DNA of 64,000 nucleotides from Stereum hirsutum FP-91666 SS1 (GCF_000264905.1 NW_006763143.1:1-64000); one strand, 5' to 3'; numbered from the stretch's first letter, positions 43,939 through 57,500 are shown. The notes: a model not told the origin generated them from the letters alone. Numbers and translations: made by a program.

Positions 43939-45335
43939 CACTAAAAGGTTGGATGGGATGGCTGATAATTTCGACGAAAGGTACGGTCTTATATACAAGA
44001 CCTAGAAGATGCAGCCTATGCTACAGGCGTCGAGTAACAAGACGAATTAAAGTGCGATAGACGGCGCAAAGAAGCTATCGCAAATATAGCTATGAATGGT
44101 TCCATGTGTGTGAGACCGGTGTCGCAAACAAGGGCAGACTTCCAGGGACAGGTTCAAGTGACCGTAGAGGAAAGTCAGCAATGATCATACCAATCAGCCC
44201 GGATGATTTACGCGAGGCGCCGAGATGGAAGAGTTATCCCTCTTGAGCAATGTGTGGATAATCATCAGAGGATTGACTCGAAACGTCGCTAGACGGTGCG
44301 ACGGAACATTCTTGCCCTGAGAGATTGCGGAATACAAACTTGTACTGAGGCTGTACAGATTTCACCGCTCGAGCATCCAATGGCCATCGACAGACCCCCT
44401 CGTGCGGATATTGAAGCAAGTGAAGACTAGACAGGTTCGCACAGTCAGCTTCGAGACTGCGACGCCCAATCATCGTTTAGTGACGAAGCTATGTCATGTG
44501 CGTCGCCTATGACAAGCTCCCTTCGAGACAGATTGTCCCGATGGATATATCACGAACCCTTTAGAGAAATAGCGAGCTATTCAACGTACACTGCTATCAT
44601 TCTCGAGGTCGATGGATGCGTTTAGAGGATATGCAGGATAGAATAGCGCACCACACAACGAGAACGTGCCACATGCATACACCAACATATTGGTAGAAAC
44701 GTGTGGTTTGAGAGTTTCGCAGGACGTGGAGCGAAGCGACATCAGCTAACAAGAGAAAATCGACATAGTATGTCCGGAGAAAAATAACGGTGAAGTTCGG
44801 TACGACCTTCCATGAAACGTAGCGCACATCAACAGGTTTTGTTATGTAACGGCGCTCTTCCGGCCCATATAATTCAAGCTATCCACCGACTTCGAGTGCA
44901 TATGGGCGAAGTATCAGTCAATGTGGGGCGCCTGGGCCAGATTCACTGAAGTCGCGCTGTGAACCTATCCATGAGATAGCCTGCACCCGAACATAATAAA
45001 CTTAAGGTCCCCCGATTGAGAATCTGAACATCAACGAACGAAAGCGTCGCCGTAGCTTTAAAACTGTATCACGGAGGGACTTATCGCATCCGTTTTCCTA
45101 TCCCGTGAAATAACCTGGAATGAAAGCGAGAAAGCGGGGAAGTGGAAGAGTTAGTGAGAATGTCGGCGAGGCACGACCTGAGGCGTTTTGGGCAATACCC
45201 GTGTAAGCTAGATGTGTACGCTTCAGGGACAGGGGCGGAAGATATACGAAGGCCACGAGTCCCAAAGGGTTAGTCAAACGGGTTGATGCATACGGCCGAA
45301 GCTCAAAAAAAAAGATGAATGAATTTACATACCCA
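43939..45335. other. 1.4 kb with no gene recognised
   Basis: Reading frames are short and unrelated to known motifs. The stretch ends at the degenerate alcohol-dehydrogenase copy. Confidence 0.5.
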
Positions 45336-46717
45336 AGCTACGAGCGATACTCCTCGGACTCTACGCCACCCCTATAAGTCATCGCATTCATCAGCCTTTT
45401 TTCAGTCTGTACTTCGCCACACCGGAACGATGACCAATCACACATACCTTTGCAATCGAATACATTACATAGACTCCTAGCTGGAAATCGGTCGAGATAC
45501 GAAGAGCGCCCAAGGTCCCTCTGAGGTGGAGATACTTGAGATCCACTTCGTAACTTATGCGGATTCCTGGAAGTCGAGGAAGTATTCAGGCAGACCGATG
45601 TCTTCGAGAACCGGCGTAAAAATGGGGAAAGGCACATTAGCAAGTCGATTGAAGAAATGGCTAGGACGATGAGGATTGCGATCTCAAGATGGAATTGGAA
45701 ATTCATTGAGTGCAGGGTGGCGCAATGTGGCGAGAAGGATAGGCACATACCGATGCCTGGGACATGCAGGCCCATCGTCAAGGACTAGAAATAGAGAGGA
45801 TAGGCGTAAACTCTGTGCACACTATATATTCGAAGGAAGAACCAAAAAGTAGCATACCACGATGCCCCGGACCTTATTCAAGTCCCGCACCAGGGACGAC
45901 CCAATTGTTAACGATCGTGTTTGACTTCTCGACGGCGATGTAGACAGTCAGACCGTAGGTATATGCGAGTAAGGCTTCTTGAGTTACCGCACCGTAGACT
46001 ATGGAGAAGACGGTCGGAGTTGGAGTACATACCGCACAAGGGAAGGGAGCCGCTTCGTGGTAACAAGATGAAGGAATCGAGATGATGTGGTTTGTGCAAG
46101 CGAGCTGATTCATGAAAGGATGGATGTGAGCTCCATCAGGCCTAAGCGAAGAGAGGGTAGTTCGAGGGAAGATAGGGGTCAAGTAGCGTACCATATACAT
46201 GATCTGGCCATAGTTCTTCTTGCTTGGGCAGACTGAACTCGGATGGGAATAGCACAATGCTGATCAGAATATATCATCAGGACTCGTTCGAGCTTCGCTA
46301 TGAATAAAGGAAAGGAACGTACCCAGACCGAACTCCGTCCTGCACTATCCGCACATCCCACTCGCATCGACGGTCCACTTCACGCCTACTCTATCTCCCA
46401 CTCGAACCGAACCATCCTCACCATTTCCTCTTTTAACACTATCATCGCCCAACGCAACGGTGATCCCGACGCCTTCGTGCCCCCCCCCCCCCCCATCAGA
46501 GGTAGTTCCTCCGGGCCCCTCGGTCATCCTTCCGAATATTCGTGACCGTGTTGGAGCAGCTCGAGACCAAGATGTTAAATAGACATTGGTTCGAAGCGAG
46601 CGTAGACGGAGAAGAGGAGGACTGGGAGGTGAAGATCGTGTGGGGTGTATTGAATGTCATGATCAGGGCTGCGCGTTGCATTCCCCGTACTGCAATCGTA
46701 GCTGCGGAGGCAGACTT
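45336..46717 (-). pseudogene. Decayed zinc alcohol dehydrogenase, paralogue of the gene at 50603-52816
   Basis: Aligns block by block with the intact gene: 'RAALIMTFNTPHTIF' against 'RAAVITAFDAPYTIS', 'VRVGDRVGVKWTVDASGMC' against 'VRVGDRVGVKWTVDACGMC', and the 'VYGAVTQEALLAYTYGLTVY' and 'NWVVPGAGLE' segments. Lesions seen: the start ATG is AAG (46715-46717). The catalytic 'CCHSD' has become 'CSNTV'. The reading frame stops before the GHEG motif. A 15-base C tract sits next to GHEG. The structural 'CGMCEHC' zinc loop is lost. The segment matching the intact gene's 'LSRGAEHFIDF ... AAVIISPS' is missing, as are the last two exons. The remaining homology ends at about 45336. It cannot encode a working enzyme. 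Confidence 0.85.
46480..46494. repeat. Run of 15 C inside the dehydrogenase pseudogene
   Basis: On the coding strand this is a G run just before the GHEG codons, where the intact paralogue has only 'ATTGGGGGACAC'. It is a tract expansion and a likely place for sequencing error. Confidence 0.9.
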
Positions 46718-48348
46718 CTGTATATGTTAACTGCTCAATTGGGTTGAGGAATTGGTAGTGATGTGGCGAGTTGAATGAGTATAGACGCACCCATTTTCGG
46801 TTACTAAGACCGCCAAAACACCATCTTCGTGATGGCATGCCGCTACAGCCACACCAATGACATAAGTGTCCAGTGCTACGCTACCACGTTTTTGACGACC
46901 CTCTGCCCAGTTCCTCCATCCCAGTCTCTCTACTCCGCAAAGTCGACCGAACTCGCACCAGCGGTAGAATGCTCCGCAACCGCATACTCCGGATTCCGAT
47001 TCCAGCTCACGAACGTCGTCCACCTTCGTGTCGTGCGGTTATCCAGATAAGTGGCGCAGAAGAGGACGTAGAGTTAGAAGATGAGGATGGTGCTGTGGAG
47101 GGGAGGTATGCCGGACGATGGAGAGGCGCATGTCTTCACAGATGGTTTGCAGTTGGATGAGGAGCGAGGAGCCGGTGGGGGTCGCTGGGTTTGATCCGTC
47201 AGAGAAGGAGAGACACTCTGAGTGGTAGAAGTCGCAGTCGGAGTTGGAGTCGGGATTGGAGCTGCCATACGAAGCCGACGAAGAGTGAGAAGGGGGAATG
47301 TAGTAGAGCAACGGGAGAAAAGTAAAGACGCCGGTCTACGATTCTAGATCGGTTGGTGGGTCAGTGCGAGTGGAGATGATGACTCGGAGGCACACCTACA
47401 TAGTAAGCTAGTATTAACCCAAAAATCCTTGTATGTCCCAATATTCCGCTTTGCTGAACACAAGAACGAGAAGAAACAATCTTTGGAGCGTGGCGAAGAA
47501 GAGGAGATGGTTCGCTGCCTAGAGCAGTCGCTGCCAACCGGTACCTAGTGGCGTGAGAGAGCGTGAAAGTCACGCGGGATCTTCCGGAGCCTCGTGTTTG
47601 GCTCTGTTTCTCCTTTTGTCTCGTCAGTTCTTCCTGGTAGCGCGGTGTTGTGTCCACTGCTAAACAACCATCCCAACTCGTCTCTCAGAACTCACAAAAT
47701 TGAGGACAACTGCAGCACAATGATTTTCGTTGATATTTCTAACGAACTCACCGTTCTCCGTTCGCCAATGCCTGGCCCATCCCAATCAACCTAACAAACT
47801 CTGGACTGGTTTTCTATTCCTCAGACTCCCATTTGAATGTCTGCTTCATCTCTTCACAGAACTTCAGGGTCTCAATTTTCAAAGCCCGAGTATAGGCCAA
47901 ACGTCGCGACCTAGGAGGTTGACCATTTCGGCCTGGCATGCAGCCGAGAACCAGGCTGTTGGTAGCGAGGTCACGGTGGCGGGCGACAAGTTATAAGTAT
48001 ATGTATGAATAAGCCATGGGTGTTGCTCAACAGAAATACTACTACATTGGGCTCTGTCTTCACGAGACACGAAAAATATTCTCTCGCGTTGAAGCCTAGC
48101 TTTTTCGTCATAATTCTCAGGCTTCCAATTATGATGAACCAAGTCCTCGTTGTTTGCACGTGCCGTAATTACGGTGGCGCAGCAAAATAGGACAGAGGTC
48201 ATCTTCTTTTCTACCACAGCGTCGTCTCCGGGCATGTATAACCGTTACTTTCGTTCTCTGCAACAGTAAGTAACAGTCGTTTCTTATTTTGTTCGATACC
48301 TCGAGCGCTGAAGACACCATTGCCATCTATCTCTAGACCGAAAAAAAT
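46718..48348. other. 1.6 kb upstream of the pseudogene, nothing assigned
   Basis: The first ~100 bp resemble the sequence upstream of the intact dehydrogenase (shared 'GCVYTHS..HITT.SSTQL' in one frame), so the duplication extends past the start codon. A Pro/Ser/Thr-rich 64-codon frame on the minus strand (47268-47074) could be an exon of an unknown gene. Nothing was firm enough to call. Confidence 0.4.
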
Positions 48349-49929
48349 ATGTCCTCCTTCACAGTCGCCAGCCCCTTCGACAAAGGCAAAATACAAACCT
48401 ACTGCGCGCCCCTCTTGCCCTCCTCCCGACTCTCATTCCAAATTGTACTTACATTCCTCGCATTCGTTCAAAATATGGGGACAAAGTCTCCCAAAAGCGA
48501 AAAAGCTGAAATCTGGGCTCAATCCTGCAGCAATGCATGATGTGCCCGTGCCTCGCCACCGCGAGGTGAGAGCTTTTGAAGCGGAGGCCTTGCAGCCGAT
48601 CAATGCAGAGATCACAGGATTGCAGTACATTGGTTCGTACTCGTGGGTGAAGGCGTCCACGCCCACGATTGCTGTACCTGGTACGTCTTCGCAGTAATGA
48701 AAGCTAAAGCCTGGATTTATTCGAGCTCATACTTCCACTATCCGCTCCATCCCTATCTCATCGGACTGATATTTCTGTTATACCTCCTGATGCCCTTGTA
48801 GGGACGCCTCGTAGATGGGTAGACAAGCCATTACCGATCACGCTCAAAGCGGACGACGTCGCAACTTTCGTGGACTCAAACGGGCATCGTGCCCCGTCCG
48901 CGCCGTTACTTCCACTCTTTCTTGCGGTAGACGCAACAATGAATACCAGCGCCAGCGCCAGCGCCACTTCAACGTCAACCCAAGTCGAGTGGCCTTCTAT
49001 CGACGTTATTACAGATCGTAACGGCCTGCGGAAGCTACTTGGATGGACTACAGGGTCTTCCAGACGAAAGGAATGGAGAATTGACATGCAACTTGTCGGA
49101 ACAAAAACGGTTCTGTTTAATCGGCGGGAGCCCAGCACTGCGGTTGCACCCATGCCAGGCGGTGCCACTTTCGGACACGCCTTTGAGATGAAGATGACCA
49201 AGCCCCAGGCGAAAGGCGTCGGACGTGAGCTCGACGGGCATCATCGAATTGTTAGATATGTGAGTGCTTCAACGTTGACTCCGCGTGGGTTCCGAACGAG
49301 TAATTGATTCGCTTGGGAGATAGGACTTCGGGGGATTGTGCATGGTGGTCCGTTTCGAGGTTGACGCCTTCATTCCCGAATCTTCATTATCTTCATCTCT
49401 CTCGACAACTACACCGTCCAAGATCCGAACTCCTGGTGCGAATACAGCTCGGTCGCCACACCCATCCACACCACAGCGAGAGAAATCCATAATCAAGGTC
49501 ATAAATGATGGTGTTCCCGTCTCGCAGTCACGCATTCTCGAGCTCAAAACCTGTCCTCTCGCTAACGCGATGCGCACAAAAAACAAGGCATATCCTCAGC
49601 TCTTCTTCTCTCAGACTCCCCACCTCTACATCGGCAAGCACGTGAAAGGTTGCTTTTCCGAAATAACAAAGAACGATGTTTCGGCTGGAGACTTCAACAA
49701 GCAGCATGATATTTTGGTGAGAAGTGGGGCGCTAAAGAAAGTGGTCGTGGCGCTGAGGAACATTCAGGAAATAGTCAGAAAGAGCGGCAAGGAAGGAAAT
49801 TTGACGTTGGTTTTCGAGAAGAAGGCGTTGAAGGTCTACGAGAGAGTTACGCAGAAGGGTGCAAGTATAGAACCCCTTCCGAAGGAGATCGTGGCGAGGT
49901 TCGAAGGTGGTCTAGATAGATTGAAATAA
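48349..49929 (+). CDS. DXO/RAI1-like decapping exonuclease family protein
   Basis: Exons 48802..49259 and 49324..49929 are firm. An earlier one ends at 48680, and the first is probably from 48349 ('MSSFTVASPFDKGKI'), with an uncertain join near 48447-48530. Motifs of the DXO/RAI1 family appear in order. 'ITDRNGLRKLLGW' precedes 'TFGHAFE' (G-hydrophobic-x-x-E type, about 49170-49190), then 'VVRFEVDAF' (Glu-Val-Asp, 49357-49365), 'RILELKTC' (Glu-Leu-Lys, 49540-49548) and 'YPQLFFSQTPHLYIGKHVKG'. The E, E-x-D and E-x-K residues bind the two metals in DXO enzymes, which remove incomplete 5' caps and degrade RNA. I recall such basidiomycete proteins often carrying the database label 'geranylgeranyl pyrophosphate synthetase'; no prenyltransferase DDxxD motif is present here. 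The Ser/Thr/Pro-rich loop between EVD and ELK is longer than usual. Confidence 0.75.
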
Positions 49930-50602
49930 GGGTATTTTGTGATGTTTCTTGACTTAGTACGACGTGGATATCTATGCACTGTTTTTCCTGGTCATATTCA
50001 ATGTCCCTTCGTGAATGACCATCCTTGTGATGGTACACGTACGCATAGATCGAGACTAATTCGATTGAACGAAAGCTCCTAACTTCCCTCGGTGAGGTAT
50101 TTGTCCATTCTCAGACTTGCCAAGCTCATCGGTGGCAGAAAAGACGCAAAACGGTCACAAAAGTGTAAAGTCCCTTTCTAGGTGATAGAATCTGAGAATG
50201 TCACATTCACCACCGTGTTTGTTGTCGTTCTCGACAGAAGTGTATATTGTGCCAAGCCCAAGTACGCGAAAGATGACTGACACTCCTCCACCTGCTGTAT
50301 CCTCAGTCTGGGGCAGGAAGGAAGGAAGGAAACCACGGATCGGCTAATGCTTCTTCCATACGTACTCAACCCACCGTCCTTTGTGGACGCCCGGAAGCTC
50401 TGTGTACCCGCGTGATATCGATGAGGCACTGTCTGCACCTGAAAGTGATAAACCCATGGGTCACCTGTTGAAAATATGAGCTGCGACAAAAGATCTCGCT
50501 GTATGATTCGTACGAGTCTCGAATTCCATGGCAAACCAAATAAAAGATACACGGCGATGACACAATATCTTACATATACATTCAGAGGATTGCAGCGCAC
50601 TT
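49930..50602. other. Intergenic between converging genes
   Basis: About 670 bp. A 142-codon minus-strand frame at 50178-50606 has no motif and overlaps the dehydrogenase stop. No gene called. Confidence 0.5.
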
Positions 50603-52816
50603 TCAAAACTGGATCACTGCCCGCCCAATCAGTGTCCCCTTCTCCATCTCGTCGAAGATCCTGTGATGAAAACGGGTAAAGTTGGAATAATTAGTGGGAG
50701 TTGCCACGACACACGAACCAGGGCGTTGGTCAGTATCAAGCGAGAGTCGTAAGTGCGCAGCGGAGGGATGAGAGATGAAGGGGGGCGAAGGAGATAAATA
50801 ATAACAGCAAGCGCATGTAATATGATGGGTGATAATGTGCGGAACGTAGAGGAAAGAAAGTAGCGACTGCGATTGACCGAATGAAATATTTATCGCAGAC
50901 GAAGATGGAGGAATGGACATAGAAGTGCAAAGGTAGTAGACGGATGGTAAACGTACTCGTTAATCTCCTCCATTTTCCTTAGATTGACGTGCGTCTTGAC
51001 CTTTCCACGTGCGACGAGGTCGAGAGCTTCGATCGCATCTTGCTGGTTTCTGGTGGTAAAGAACAGTTAATATATGTCACACATGAAAATTAATGTCGGG
51101 GAAGGGAGAATGCGTAAATGCCTGATCGGAGGGGAGTAGTGTCCGGGATGTGACAGGATAGTAGGAACTAAACTCGGAAGAAGAAGCGAATAAATCTACT
51201 CACCCAAGCAACGAGCCCACGATCCTCAGACTCTACACCACCCAAAATTGATCATCATGATCACCGGGCTCCTACGGCCACGATACAACCAATTGCACCC
51301 ACCTTTGCAACCAGCAGTCCCACATAAACTCCCAGCGGGAAATTAGTCGGGATCCCAACAGCGACCAACGTTCCTCTCGGCCGGAGATACTTGAGGGCAT
51401 CTTCGTACGACGCCGGCTACATGATATAAAGACCAACGACAAATGTCAACGGTGACCACCGATTTGAAGCAGAAAATAGCACGTACCGAAGGCGAGATAA
51501 TAACAGCTGCATGCGGGCCCACACCTCCACAGACCCTAACGATCTCTTTGACGACAGCCAACGCTACTATAGCAGACTTCTCTGCTTCGGGCTTTCCAGA
51601 TTCAGAGGCGGAAGTAGTAGCAGCGGCGATGCATTCTTGGAAGTCGATGAAGTGTTCGGCACCACGAGAGAGGCAGGCTGATTTCTTGGAGGATCCGGTA
51701 TCTATGCATAACCGACGAAAGTCAGAACTCTGAGGAACATAGAGTAGTAGCAAATGGGGTGGATGTAAGAAGTGGAACGGTGGAAATGATCTCAAATGGA
51801 TTGTGGCGTAGTGTGGCGTGGAGGAGAAGTGCATACCAATGGCTAGGACACGCAAACCCATGGCAGCTGCATACTGAATGGCTGTAGATAGAGAACATGA
51901 GCCCATACTGCACTCCGGAGAAGAAGATACGAAAACGAGCATACCGAGATGTCCCAATCCGCCTCCCGCACCAGGAATGACAACCCAGTTGCCGACAATT
52001 GTGTTTGATTTCTTGAGGGCGGAGTAGACAGTCAGACCCTATCGATGTCCGATCAGGGTAACATCAGTACTGCATCATGGACTGGGGACGAACCGAAACG
52101 ATTGTGGAAGAAAGAGTACATACCGCGCAGAGAATGGGAGCGGCATCGTGGGATTCGAGGGAGGGAGGAATCGGGATGACATGGTTTGTCCACGCGAGCT
52201 AAATCAGCAGGCTTCAGCTGGGAATGGGTGCGAGTCCAAACAGTTTGAGGAGAAGATAGGGGCTCCGTAACGTACCATATACTCAGCGAATGTCCCATCC
52301 ACGGTCTGTCCACAGTTCTTCCTGCTTGGGCAGACTGGATTTGGAGGACATTGCGATAATGGTAGCGGTTTACATTAGTATGCGTTCGAGCTCGGCCTTC
52401 CGAGGTAGGACAGAAGGAAACGTACGGGAATCGAACCCAGTCCTGCAGTGCTCGCACATCCCACACGCATCGACTGTCCACTTCACGCCTACTCTATCCC
52501 CCACTCGAACTGATCCGTCCCTACATTTTACTCCTTGAACACTACTCTCGCCCAATGCAACGATAATCCCAACGCCCTCGTGTCCCCCAATCAACGGCGG
52601 TTCCGTCGTCGTCCCTCTCCATTCGCCCTTCCGAATATGCATGTCGGAGTGGCAGCAGCCCGAGACTAGCATCTTTATTATGCATTGGTTCGACGTGAGC
52701 GTAGATGGAGATGGGACTGGATGCGAGGTAGATATGGTGTAGGGTGCATCGAACGCAGTGATCACGGCTGCGCGTTGGGTTTCGGGCACTGCAAACGTAG
52801 TCGGGGAGGCAGACAT
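50603..52816 (-). CDS. Zinc-dependent alcohol dehydrogenase (MDR family)
   Basis: Starts at 52816 ('MSASPTTFAVPETQRAAV'). The first exon is 52816..52426 and the second 52334..52276; further exons run to the stop at 50603 ('GTLIGRAVIQF'). The catalytic-zinc segment is 'VSGCCHSDMHIRKGEW' and 'IGGHEGVGIIVALG'. The structural-zinc loop has Cys-x2-Cys-x2-Cys-x7-Cys ('CGMCEHCRTGFDSLC'). 'DGTFAEYM' and the NAD-binding 'VVIPGAGGGLGHLGIQYAAA' follow, then 'ARGKVKTHVNLRKMEEINE' near the end. This is the yeast-type, NAD-dependent ADH architecture. At least eight introns. The 'LSRGAEHFIDFQECIAA' segment carries an Ala/Thr/Ser/Glu-rich insert. A decayed copy lies 5 kb away at 45336-46717. Confidence 0.85.
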
Positions 52817-54570
52817 CTCTGGAGGTTGATTGTTCAGCTGAGTCGAGGAAAGAGTAGTGATGTGGGAGTTCGAGTGAGTATATACGCACCCGATTTCGGT
52901 CACGCCTTGATTTATATCCACAGGGACCGTGAACAGAAACGAAGCACCCTCTGTAGGTTGATGCAGGACGTCCCATGACGCCCGGTTTGGTCAAGACGTG
53001 GGAGTCCGACCGAGCGATGGAAGTATTTCCTTGATCCTAGGGGTTATTTTGAGTTAACGTGGAGATGTGCACACAGTGTTGGGGGCCTGTGGCCCTATAG
53101 ATATCAACTAGAGCGTGTTGTTCTTCCTGCAAGTACTCTTCTGGGCCGCGCAACCTCAGGCGTGCCGTCGATCTCCAAGACCGTTGTTTGGCTACTCCAG
53201 CAAAGTGAAACGAGCGTGATAGATTCAAAGCAGCGAGCCATAGTTATACACACATGAGCATCACGATGAGAGCCCAATTATCTTCTTTGAGGACGAGAGG
53301 GTTCAAGACAAGTTCAAGTCCTGACTCTGGATCGTAGTCGGGTTGAACCACGTGCTAGGGTTAGGGGTTCATGGCACGTCATTGCGACATTTCTATCTCG
53401 TTCCTTCAACGTTCCTTCTTGCAAAGGTCTTCACCTTCGTCATCCTCCCAGAATGGGAGCGCTAGTACTGAACCCCTCTGCTTTCTGTGCGATGTGATAC
53501 AATTTTGCGCTTCGGGCGCGAGCTCACCCGTTCATTCGCGGCACTTGGGCCTCGGATGGTCCTGACCCGCTCACCATCGAGTAACGTGGCCTCGTCTCAC
53601 TCTGTTGGTCGTGGACGGCACCAACGAAGTTCATCATCGATAGGACTTAATCCGCCGTCACTAAATGGCTGCTCATTGCGATACTACCGACGCCTTCTTG
53701 CTTACGGGTGGATCATAAAGTCTGGCTTTCCTGTTTGATGCGATTCTTGGTGTGACGGACTGCTTACAGTCCACTATCGAGAGTACAACGCCACACCCTT
53801 TGCACCAAAGATTCTGATTCGCTTGTGCACGTGGAAGGAGACTCTAACTTGTCTACTATGCGCCAGTCTCCAGCTCATTTCTCGAGTTTTCTTTCATCCT
53901 TGGACCTTCTCGCGCGTTGGAGGGCGGGACGACACCATGAAGATTATTGTAAGACCCAGTCTATCAGTTGAGCTTGACTCCTTTAATATCTCGAATGCTT
54001 ACTTCAGAATCCTACTTCAGAGCTAAACTTGGTCGTACTTATTCTTGTTAGGGCGGGCATTGCGGGAACCGGTAGATTCCGCTGAGACGGTTTCAGTCGA
54101 AACGGAATATGGAAAACACGCATAATCTATGTACTTAGATATTGAGTAGCCACCGAAACGCTTTGATGAAGTGGGTACAGTAAATGGCGTATCCAGCTCT
54201 AGCTTCCGATAAATATCAGTATCGACTACAGCTGGTGCCATCGTCTATGCCTTTCCATAGGATTGATCGTCGGATTTGTATTTCTCGATACTCCCATTCG
54301 CCTTCCTCAGTTTCTCGTAATTTACTGAACACTCGTTCTAGAATGGTTGAATCTAGGCCATTGCGTGACTTCCCAACGTCGTGATTCGGGTGACAGCTGC
54401 AGGCCACGCCTTCAATTTATGTGGCGCGAAGTCAGAAACGTGTCCCCATCCATGGGTGCAGCGCCTGAAACATAAGGCATTTCGTAGAGCACTCGTATAC
54501 ACCCACGGTTCCCTCCTCTCCCCTCATTTTACGACTTTCCAGTATCTCACTCATCATACATCTCTTGACG
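52817..54570. other. 1.75 kb between diverging genes, no gene recognised
   Basis: Should hold the promoters of the dehydrogenase (minus) and the second ATPase paralogue (plus). Only short frames are present. It shares little with the sequence upstream of the first ATPase copy. Confidence 0.5.
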
Positions 54571-57500
54571 ATGTCCCCCAGCAATGACCCCGAGATGCGC
54601 CTGCTTCATGCAGAAGGCTCACTTTCACCAGATCAGAATGCGACCGATCACAGCTTTAGGACGGCACCGATACTTAGCGGTGATGCCGCTGATATCCTGG
54701 GACCTAACGTCGTGCCCCAGCGCGCTGTTTACGGGCGTATTCTTAGCCAGGTAATCGATGGCGAAGAGCAGCTAGCAGTCATCCCGAAGCTTTACATCAA
54801 CAGTAATGCACCATTCAGCGCTGTCGTATGCGGTTTGCAGGTACGCCAGTATCTACTCTAATTGTGTATGATGATATGGACTGACGCGAACTACGTTCAG
54901 GGTTCAGGAAAAAGTCATTCGACGTCGGTGCTTCTCGAGAGTTGTCTCATACAGGATGAGCGCTTGGGGACGTTGCCTGTACCCTTGAGTGCGGTTCTGT
55001 GAGTCGTCTATCTACTTGTTCTGGGTGTATTAATGTTTCTGAGAACGGAATGTAGGTTTCATTTCGACTCTGCGGCGGGTGGGGGCCAGGTGCAACCGTG
55101 CGAAGCCGCCTTCTTGGCTTCCCTTGATCCAGTTCGGGGTGTGGGTGCTAAAGCGCTGGATGTAACAGTGCTCGTTTTGTGTGTCTTCCTGTTCCGTCAC
55201 TATTCACTCTCACCCTGATATTAGACGATAAAAAGACCGAACAATATCAAGGCGATGAAAAAGGTGTACTCTACCCTTCCGAACGTCAAGGTCGAACCAC
55301 TGCACTTCTCTTCCGAAGACATTAGCGGCGAGCGTCTACTTGCTATGATGAAGGTGGACGAAGGAGGTCGTGAGTGAGCTATATCCTCCCTACTATGTTC
55401 TATTCTCACTGGTATTTGTCCAGAAATGCCTCTCTACATGGAACTCATCCTGTCAATTCTTCGGGACATGGACGAGTTCGATTATAAGTCGTTCAGGACC
55501 AGTCTCGATCAGCATAAGCTCAGTAGTCAGCAAAAAGCGATGCTAAATCTACGACTTACATTGCTTGACTCTTGCCTCAAGGGTGGAGATCGTAGCAACA
55601 GTGTCACATCCCACTTCTCTCAAGGAAGGCTGACGATTATCGAGTAAGTGTTAGTTCTCTACCTACGCTTGACTATCTATTTTGATCTTTATGCACAGTT
55701 TATCGTCGCCCTTCATGGATCCCTCCTCCGCCTGCGGCTTTTTCGACATAATTCTTGGACTATTTCTTGAGGTGGATGTTAAGACTGGGAAACTGATTGG
55801 TACGCTTCCGCATTCAATAGCCGTTCCCCATTCTTGGACATTTACGATTTTTCACTAACAGTTTTGGACGAGGCGCACAAAGTACAGTAATCTCTTCATT
55901 CACACATTCACCCAGATGCTCCTGAGCTGACTCGTCATATGCAGTATCTGACAGACACAGGAAGCTCGGCACGATTGACAGACTCCCTCCTAACCGTTAT
56001 CCGTCAGCAACGCCACTTAAACACGCGCGTTATCATCTCTACTCAAGAGCCCACGGTCGTTCCCTCTAAGTTTCTTGAGCTGAGCTCGTTTGTCATTGCA
56101 CACAGATTCTCCTCCCCACAATGGCTTCAGCACCTTTCAGCACACGTTTCAGCCGCTCAGGCGACACAGGACGAGCTATTCTCTAAAGTAAGTATGACAT
56201 ATCTTCGAACATAATACCCTCACGAAATTGCACTGACCCAAATTCTCCCGTAGATTGTTGCACTGCAAACAGGCCAGGCTATCGTCTTCGCTCCGTCCGG
56301 CCTTGGCGTCAAAGCAGGCGTTTCGTCCCCCTCCACTTCGTTCAGCGCTTCCTCAGCTCATTTGAGATCAAGAGGAGGCTTTGTCGCACCATTCGGTCAA
56401 GGGTACCTCCTTGTTCGATCTCGTCAACGTATAACCCTCGACGGAGGCCACTCCCTGCTTGCAGTGCCGAACCGTCCCAATCTTGCACGTACTGTTCATC
56501 GCATATGCGCGCCAGGCCCTTCGAATTCGAATGGTCGTGATTCCCCGGTGGAACGAAGTGGACATATCTTCGAGGCAGTCCGCGAGTTTGTTGATCTAGC
56601 GAGTAGTACCGGGATTGAGGAGCTGGGATCAAATCATTCCGAATCCGGGTTTGAGACGTGCGCCGATGAGGAAGACGAAGATGTCTTGGATTCTGTGCAA
56701 ATTGGTACGACCGCACCGGCGGAACCTCAGTCCGTAGATGAGACTCATACAACACCTCATGGTTCGGGATCTTTCAAAATGATTCTTATCTGCATAAGAA
56801 TATCGGCGTTGCTTACACCATAATTGAAACAGGAACACAGCACCGTATCAACGGTCTAACAACTTCGCCAGATCTGAGCCTAATTCAAGTGCATGCGCTA
56901 ACTGTACGTACGATCAGTCTCCTCCATAATATTGTGTGACGCTTACATTTTACCCAGTCCGTTAAAGACTGTGAGTTCACCGTGTACCAGGTTTAATAAA
57001 ATGCTAAGTTTTCGTACCAGTATCGCCTCGCGCTTGTCATCACCATTACCTCAATCCTCCATGCCCTGACGGAGTACGCCTTTCCTGGAAACACTATTCA
57101 TGCTCAATAGCTGACTGATACGTGACAGGACCTTTGTCGTTACGCCCATAATTATCAATTGAGCGAACAGCAACGAAACGAAATAGCACATATCGGAAAG
57201 TTCATACCATGTGCGTCGATCAAGAAAGGTATAATTTTTGAGGCTGCTGCTCTTTCGACGACTGCTTACCATTCCTACAAATGAAGGCGAACAATGTCCA
57301 CAGGGAGACGCGTGTTATTACGGACACAGTTGTCCTCACGGTCCCGATTGTCCCTTTTTAAGTAAATGCCAGTTCAAGAAGTGTGAGTTTTTCTTTCGTA
57401 TATCACCCGACATTGCCTAACCTTGGAGTGTAGTGGGTCATGCTGCAGTATGTCTTACCTTCGCGCAATTAATCTGCGCGCCAATGCATTAACTCTAGAT

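Noticed and set aside
47879..48235. 118-codon minus frame between the dead dehydrogenase and the DXO-like gene
   Set aside because: No motif or splice-supported extension was found; probably a chance frame.
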